Part shown: piece by piece, positions 32,422 to 36,115 of the stretch
Numbering within the stretch: the stretch's first letter is position 1
Layout of the letters: each line of letters starts with the position of its first letter
Source of the DNA: Rhodobacterales bacterium 56_14_T64
Lineage (GTDB): Bacteria; Pseudomonadota; Alphaproteobacteria; Rhodobacterales; Rhodobacteraceae
Length of the DNA stretch: 36,115 bases
Reading direction: 5' to 3'
Assembly (NCBI GenBank): GCA_002162795.1
Contig: MAAY01000022.1
Coordinates: 4,105 to 40,219 of the forward strand
Made by a program: the position numbers and the translations under genes
The notes under the pieces: model-generated
Told to the model about the DNA's origin: nothing
Databases searched by the model: none
What the model saw: the letters and a program-made list of their open reading frames with translations, nothing else

Positions 32422-33984
32422 ATGAAGAAAAACGCTGTACCGGAACTGAATTATAAATGGTGGAAGAAGAATAAAGCCAAGACGATGAAGACGTCTGGTC
32501 TGGGCAAAGTTCTGACCCTTTATGAGGCTGCCGAAGATCAGATGGACTGGGCCAAGTCGCTCAAGGCCTTGTCTGAAGTCAAGAAAAAAGTTGTTGTTGC
32601 CATCGGTTGCTGCGATGCCAAAACCCACGCCGAAACCATTGCGGCGTTGAAAAAATACCCAGGCGTCATTCAGAAAAAGCAGGTGGAGCTTGAAGGCAAG
32701 CTGAAGGACGAGATTGCCCGCGCCAAGGATGCGTCATCTGCCCCTGCTCCTAAGCAGAAGGTCGGCAAGGATGTGGTGATCTGGAAGCGCGATATCGGTG
32801 TTGAGGCGCTGAAGAAAGCCAAGCCTAAGAACATCGCTTCGCTCAAAGGCTATGAGGTGAAGCTGAAGCTGAACGATGATATCCTTGACGTGCTCGAGGC
32901 AGAGGATGATCTGGTCACACCGGCCTATATGGCGGAAGACGCTGAAAAACTGGGCCAAAGGCTGATCACTGACATCGCCGGAATGCTCAGTAAATTTGAC
33001 GAGGCCTATGAAAAGGTCAGCGACCCCAAGGATGTGGCTAAGATCGACGCACTGCTGACCAAGCAGATGAAGACCGCGGTCGCGAAGTACCAGCCAGTGT
33101 TTGAAAAGATCCCCGAGGCGCGCTGGAAGAAGTTTGTCGCCAGCAAGAAACAGTACAAGCAGTACAAGATCAAAACCGGGCTCGACATCACCATTGGTGT
33201 GCTGTCGACAGCAGGCGGTGCGGTTGCGGTGGCTGGATCTGCGGCAACGGGTGGTGCCTCTTTGGTGCTGGGGATTGTTGGTCTGGTGCGCGGCATCGCG
33301 GCCCTGGCCAAACAGATCCAAGACGCGGCACGCGATGCTGAAAAGGTCGAAAAAGTGCTCAAGAGTGATCTGGATACGCTGATGAAGCGCTACCAGAATG
33401 CACAAGGTGAGGCCAAGAAAAAGACTCAAGGTGGCGCCGAAGTTGGGGCTTCGGTGTTGAAGGGAATTTTGGGGGTGGATGCGCCCTTCTTGGCCACCTT
33501 ACCCAAATGCAGCTCTAACTATGGTTTGTGGGACAACAAGGTCGCCGGGTTGGCGGTTGCTGGGCGCAAATTGTCAGGGCAAATCGTCAAGGGCCTGGCC
33601 GCTTGCGATAAGCTCGATAAAATGCTGAAGGGGTCACAGGACAAAGAGGTGCGCAAGGTGCTGGCTAAGCTGCAAAAGGCGCGTGCCAGTTTGGACAAGG
33701 CACTGAACGGCTGTTCAGACATGATGACACGGGTGTCGAATGCTGAAACCAATATGCCCAAGCTGAAACGCATGTTGGATGCGCTGTCGGCGCAGAACCC
33801 GAAATATGCTGAAATCTTTGATCGGGTGTTCCCGGCGGTGGTCAATCTGACCCTTGCTGGCGCCAGTGCAGGTGTTGGCTTCGCCGGGGCAAAAAGTGTC
33901 CTTGAGAGCGTTAATACAGGTCTGGGTCTGTTCAACGAAATCGCCCTCGAAGGCAAATCTCAGCTAGAGGCAACGCTTGGCTAG
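32422..33984 (+). CDS. Helical protein with hydrophobic hairpin, possible pore-forming or membrane-active T6SS-linked protein
   Basis: 520 residues from ATG 32422, chosen for its AAGGGG site at 32409-32414; a GTG at 32386 would add 12 residues. No signal peptide. The protein is lysine-rich and almost wholly helical, with long coiled-coil stretches before and after a glycine/alanine-rich hydrophobic segment at about 254-300 (LDITIGVLSTAGGAVAVAGS, then LVLGIVGLVRGIAALAKQI). A second mild hydrophobic stretch lies near 470-505 (VVNLTLAGASAGVGFAGAKS). Helical bundle plus buried hairpin is the layout of alpha-pore-forming toxins (ClyA/Hbl/XaxA-like), but no specific family signature was recognised. 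It sits between clpV and a sodium-channel gene in the T6SS operon, so an effector or a structural accessory are both possible. Function is inference. Confidence 0.7.
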   Translation: MKKNAVPELNYKWWKKNKAKTMKTSGLGKVLTLYEAAEDQMDWAKSLKALSEVKKKVVVAIGCCDAKTHAETIAALKKYPGVIQKKQVELEGKLKDEIARAKDASSAPAPKQKVGKDVVIWKRDIGVEALKKAKPKNIASLKGYEVKLKLNDDILDVLEAEDDLVTPAYMAEDAEKLGQRLITDIAGMLSKFDEAYEKVSDPKDVAKIDALLTKQMKTAVAKYQPVFEKIPEARWKKFVASKKQYKQYKIKTGLDITIGVLSTAGGAVAVAGSAATGGASLVLGIVGLVRGIAALAKQIQDAARDAEKVEKVLKSDLDTLMKRYQNAQGEAKKKTQGGAEVGASVLKGILGVDAPFLATLPKCSSNYGLWDNKVAGLAVAGRKLSGQIVKGLAACDKLDKMLKGSQDKEVRKVLAKLQKARASLDKALNGCSDMMTRVSNAETNMPKLKRMLDALSAQNPKYAEIFDRVFPAVVNLTLAGASAGVGFAGAKSVLESVNTGLGLFNEIALEGKSQLEATLG

Positions 33985-34064
33985 CCCGTGTTGTGATAAA
34001 ACGATGAGAGAGAGGGCGGCGGTTGCGCCGGCCTCTTGGTTCACTGCCAAAAGACATTAGACCA

Positions 34065-34913
34065 ATGATTGAAACTCAACCCCTTACACGCCAGGACAAA
34101 GCCCGTGAGTTTGTGGAGCGCGATAGCGTCAGGAACAGTATTCTTGGCGTCATCATTTTCAACGCGATCACACTGGGGCTTAGCACCTCTTCGACGGTGA
34201 CAGATCACATCGGAGGTTTATTGTCAGTGATTGACCGTGCGGTGCTGGCGATTTTTGTGATGGAGCTGGCGCTCAAGTTCTATGCCTACGGCTGGCGGTT
34301 TTTTGCCTCGGCTTGGAATATTTTTGACCTGCTGGTGGTCTCGGTTGGGCTGCTACCCGATAAACAAGGATTGTCGGCCTTGCGGGGACTACGCGTGGTG
34401 CGGGCGCTGCGGTTGTTGTCGGTGGTGCCGCAGATGCGCTCGGTGGTGCAGGCCTTGCTGGATGCGCTGCCCGGCATGGGTGCAGTGATCGTGATGCTGT
34501 CGATTGTCTATTACGTTTTTGCGGTGATGGCGACGCTGATGTACGGCGCGGCCTTTAACGAATGGTTCGGCACCCTGGGGCGGTCGCTCTACTCGCTGTT
34601 CCAGATCATGACGTTGGAAAGCTGGTCGATGGGGATCGTACGACCGGTGATGCTGGTCTACCCGATGGCCTGGATCTTCTTTGTGCCCTTCATCGTCATC
34701 ACGGCGTTTTCGGTGCTGAACTTGTTCATTGGCCTGTTGGTCAACACCATGCAGACGGCGGTGGAAGATGATGATGAGGCTGAATTTGAAAAGCTGCGCG
34801 AATTGGTGAAATCGGAAACAGATGTGGTGGACGAGCATGTGCTTGAGCTGATGCAGGAAATTCGCGCGCTAAGGGCAGAACTGGCCGAATCCAGAGGAGG
34901 CGCCAATGGCTGA
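34065..34913 (+). CDS. Bacterial voltage-gated sodium channel (NaChBac/NavAb type)
   Basis: 282 residues from ATG 34065 (TTG at 34023 would add 14). One six-helix domain: S1 begins SVRNSILGVIIFNAITLGLS, S2/S3 follow with AVLAIFVMELALKFYAYGWR and NIFDLLVVSVGLL, and S4 carries evenly spaced arginines in LRGLRVVRALRLLSVVPQMR. The pore has FQIMTLESWSMG with the TLESWSM filter (183-189), identical to that of NavAb and close to NaChBac. S6 includes VITAFSVLNLFIGLLVNTMQ, followed by an acidic neck (EDDDEAEFEKLRELV) and a C-terminal coiled coil, as in homotetrameric bacterial Nav channels. It should let Na+ enter on depolarisation. Its last bases overlap the second tssB start (ATGGCTGA), tying it to the T6SS operon. 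Family very sure; role here unknown. Confidence 0.95.
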   Translation: MIETQPLTRQDKAREFVERDSVRNSILGVIIFNAITLGLSTSSTVTDHIGGLLSVIDRAVLAIFVMELALKFYAYGWRFFASAWNIFDLLVVSVGLLPDKQGLSALRGLRVVRALRLLSVVPQMRSVVQALLDALPGMGAVIVMLSIVYYVFAVMATLMYGAAFNEWFGTLGRSLYSLFQIMTLESWSMGIVRPVMLVYPMAWIFFVPFIVITAFSVLNLFIGLLVNTMQTAVEDDDEAEFEKLRELVKSETDVVDEHVLELMQEIRALRAELAESRGGANG

Positions 34914-36115
34914 TAGTTCGCAGAAATTCATCGCCCGAAATCGCGCACCCCGGGTGCAGATCGAATATGATGTCGAGTTGTACGGCTCTGAGAAAAAGGT
35001 GCAGCTTCCCTTTGTCATGGGGGTGATGAGCGATCTGACGGGTAAGTCCAAGGTTGAACAACCCGCCGTAGCAGATCGTAAGTTCCTGGAGATCGACGTT
35101 GATAATTTTGACGAGCGGATGCGGGGGATGGCGCCTCGGGCGGCCTTTACGGTGCCCAACACCCTGACCGGCGAGGGTAACCTGGCTATTGATCTGACGT
35201 TTGAGAAGATGTCTGATTTTTCACCCGGTGCAATTGCGTCCAAGGTGGACGCGTTAAAACCTCTGCTAGAGGCGCGCAGTCAGTTGAGCAATCTGATGGC
35301 CTATATGGATGGAAAATCCGGCGCCGAGACGTTGATCGAAAAAATCCTCGGCGATACCGCACTGTTGTCGGCCTTGTCCGCCGACGGGCCGGATGCTGGG
35401 GCCGGTATGGCAACGGCGTTGGACAGCCTGCGCGGTGTCGAGCTGCCGGAGGCAGAGGTGGACCAAAGCGGTGCCATTTTGGCCGATCTGAGCGTCCGCG
35501 CGCCGGAGGACACGCCTGAAGTAGATGCCTCGAGAGCGGCACTGGCAAGCCTTGCTGCAGTGGAAATTGCCGAAATCTCTCAGGATGATAGCACCGGAGT
35601 TCTGGATGCTCTTGCCGCGCAGGAGGTGGCTGAGGTTGCCGACACCGGTGCCGCGGATGCTTTGGAGAGCTTGGCCGAAGTTGAGATTGACGAGGCTCCT
35701 GAAGATGACAGCACGGATGTGCTGAGCGACCTCGCTGCGATGGAAGTGGAGGAAGTCGTCGAAAGGGGTGCGGCCGACGCTTTGGAGAGCCTAGCTGCGG
35801 TTGAGATTGACGGGACTCCCGAAGATGACAGCGCCGATGTGCTGGGGGACCTCGCTGCAATGGAAGTGGAGGAAGTCGTCGAAACGGGTGCGGCCGACGC
35901 TTTGGGGAGCCTGGCTGCGGTTGAGATTGACGGGACTCCCGAAGATGACAGTGCCGATGTGCTGAGCGACCTCGCTGCGCTGGAAGTGGCGGAGGGCGTC
36001 GATACGGGTGCGGCCGACGCTTTGGGGAGCCTGGCTGCGGTTGAGATTGACGAGGCTCTTGAAGATGACAGTGCCGATGTGCTGAGCGACCTCGCTGCGC
36101 TGGAAGTGGCGGAGG
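34906..36115 (+). CDS. Second TssB-like sheath protein with long tandem-repeat tail (3' end beyond window)
   Basis: Open from ATG 34906 (AGAGGAGGCGCCA upstream) to the window end, 403 residues so far. Residues 1 to about 155 match the first TssB closely (SSQKFIARNRAPRVQIEYDV; FVMGVMSDL; DRKFLEIDVDNFDERMRGMA; AAFTVPNTLTGEGNLAIDLT). Then follows an acidic, alanine-rich tail of about 20-residue units (GAADALESLAAVEIDGTP and EDDSADVLSDLAAMEVEEVV types alternate, giving a 40-residue period). Late units are nearly identical, early ones diverged. Normal TssB is about 170 residues, so this tail more than doubles it. The repeats could form helices around the sheath or bind a partner. TssB identity is sure, tail function unknown, and the true end and downstream genes are not visible. 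Confidence 0.92.
   Translation, partial: MADSSQKFIARNRAPRVQIEYDVELYGSEKKVQLPFVMGVMSDLTGKSKVEQPAVADRKFLEIDVDNFDERMRGMAPRAAFTVPNTLTGEGNLAIDLTFEKMSDFSPGAIASKVDALKPLLEARSQLSNLMAYMDGKSGAETLIEKILGDTALLSALSADGPDAGAGMATALDSLRGVELPEAEVDQSGAILADLSVRAPEDTPEVDASRAALASLAAVEIAEISQDDSTGVLDALAAQEVAEVADTGAADALESLAEVEIDEAPEDDSTDVLSDLAAMEVEEVVERGAADALESLAAVEIDGTPEDDSADVLGDLAAMEVEEVVETGAADALGSLAAVEIDGTPEDDSADVLSDLAALEVAEGVDTGAADALGSLAAVEIDEALEDDSADVLSDLAALEVAE
35401..36115 (+). repeat. 60/120-bp in-frame tandem repeats in the second tssB
   Basis: From about 35401 the DNA repeats with a 60-base basic period and a stronger 120-base period. The anchor GCxGAxGCTTTGG recurs at 35653, 35773, 35893 and 36013, each 120 bases apart, with related but diverged copies at 35533 and 35413. 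The pattern continues to the window edge. The 3' units are nearly identical at the DNA level, indicating recent expansion. Confidence 0.9.

Noticed and set aside
35401-36115. CRISPR array or non-coding satellite
   Set aside because: The periodicity is in frame with a continuing protein, has no spacers and varies mostly at codon level; it is a protein repeat.

Overview
The window looks like part of an extrachromosomal replicon (plasmid or chromid) of a Rhodobacterales bacterium of the Roseobacter group. The main reason is the module at about 10.0-13.8 kb. It holds a small winged-helix initiator with a DnaA domain-I-like C-terminus, which is the 'DnaA-like' plasmid replicase type known from Roseobacters, placed head-to-head with a parA-parB operon and repeated TGTCCCC palindromes. 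GC-rich codon use and the overall gene style fit an alphaproteobacterium. This assignment is inference from sequence features; no database search was possible.

Layout. (1) 1-5.1 kb: a PhnD-like periplasmic binding protein (minus strand, cut by the window start) is divergent from a 1343-residue membrane protein. That protein fuses two rhodanese domains, a YidC/Oxa1-like membrane domain and a PEP-synthase/rifampicin-phosphotransferase-like ATP-grasp plus swivelling-histidine module. (2) 5.1-10.0 kb, minus strand: nucleotide-sugar genes (nucleotide-sugar dehydrogenase, gmd, fcl, manC) that would make GDP-mannose, GDP-L-fucose and a UDP-uronic acid sugar for surface polysaccharide. (3) 10.0-13.8 kb: replication and partition. 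(4) 14.2-16.9 kb: a YceI-OmpA fusion divergent from a secreted caspase-like protein with a C-terminal CxxCH motif. (5) 17.1-21.5 kb, minus strand: six tightly packed genes, comprising two of unknown function, an ExbB/TolQ protein, two ExbD/TolR proteins and a TonB-like DUF4384-type protein. (6) 21.7 kb to the end, plus strand: a type VI secretion operon, tssA-tssB-tssC-hcp-tagJ-tssE-tssF-tssG-clpV, followed by three unusual genes.

The T6SS genes encode the sheath (TssB/TssC), tube (Hcp), baseplate (TssE/F/G), assembly cap (TssA), the accessory TagJ and the recycling ATPase ClpV. TssJ/K/L/M and VgrG are not in the window and are presumably downstream or elsewhere. The three genes after clpV are the most novel part. 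They are a 520-residue helical protein with a long glycine/alanine-rich hydrophobic hairpin (resembling an alpha-pore-forming toxin or membrane-active protein), a bacterial voltage-gated sodium channel with the classical TLESWSM filter, and a second TssB sheath protein carrying a long acidic tail of 20/40-residue tandem repeats that runs off the window. The channel gene overlaps the second tssB start by the same ATGGCTGA arrangement used between tagJ and tssE, so these genes appear to be co-expressed with the secretion machine.
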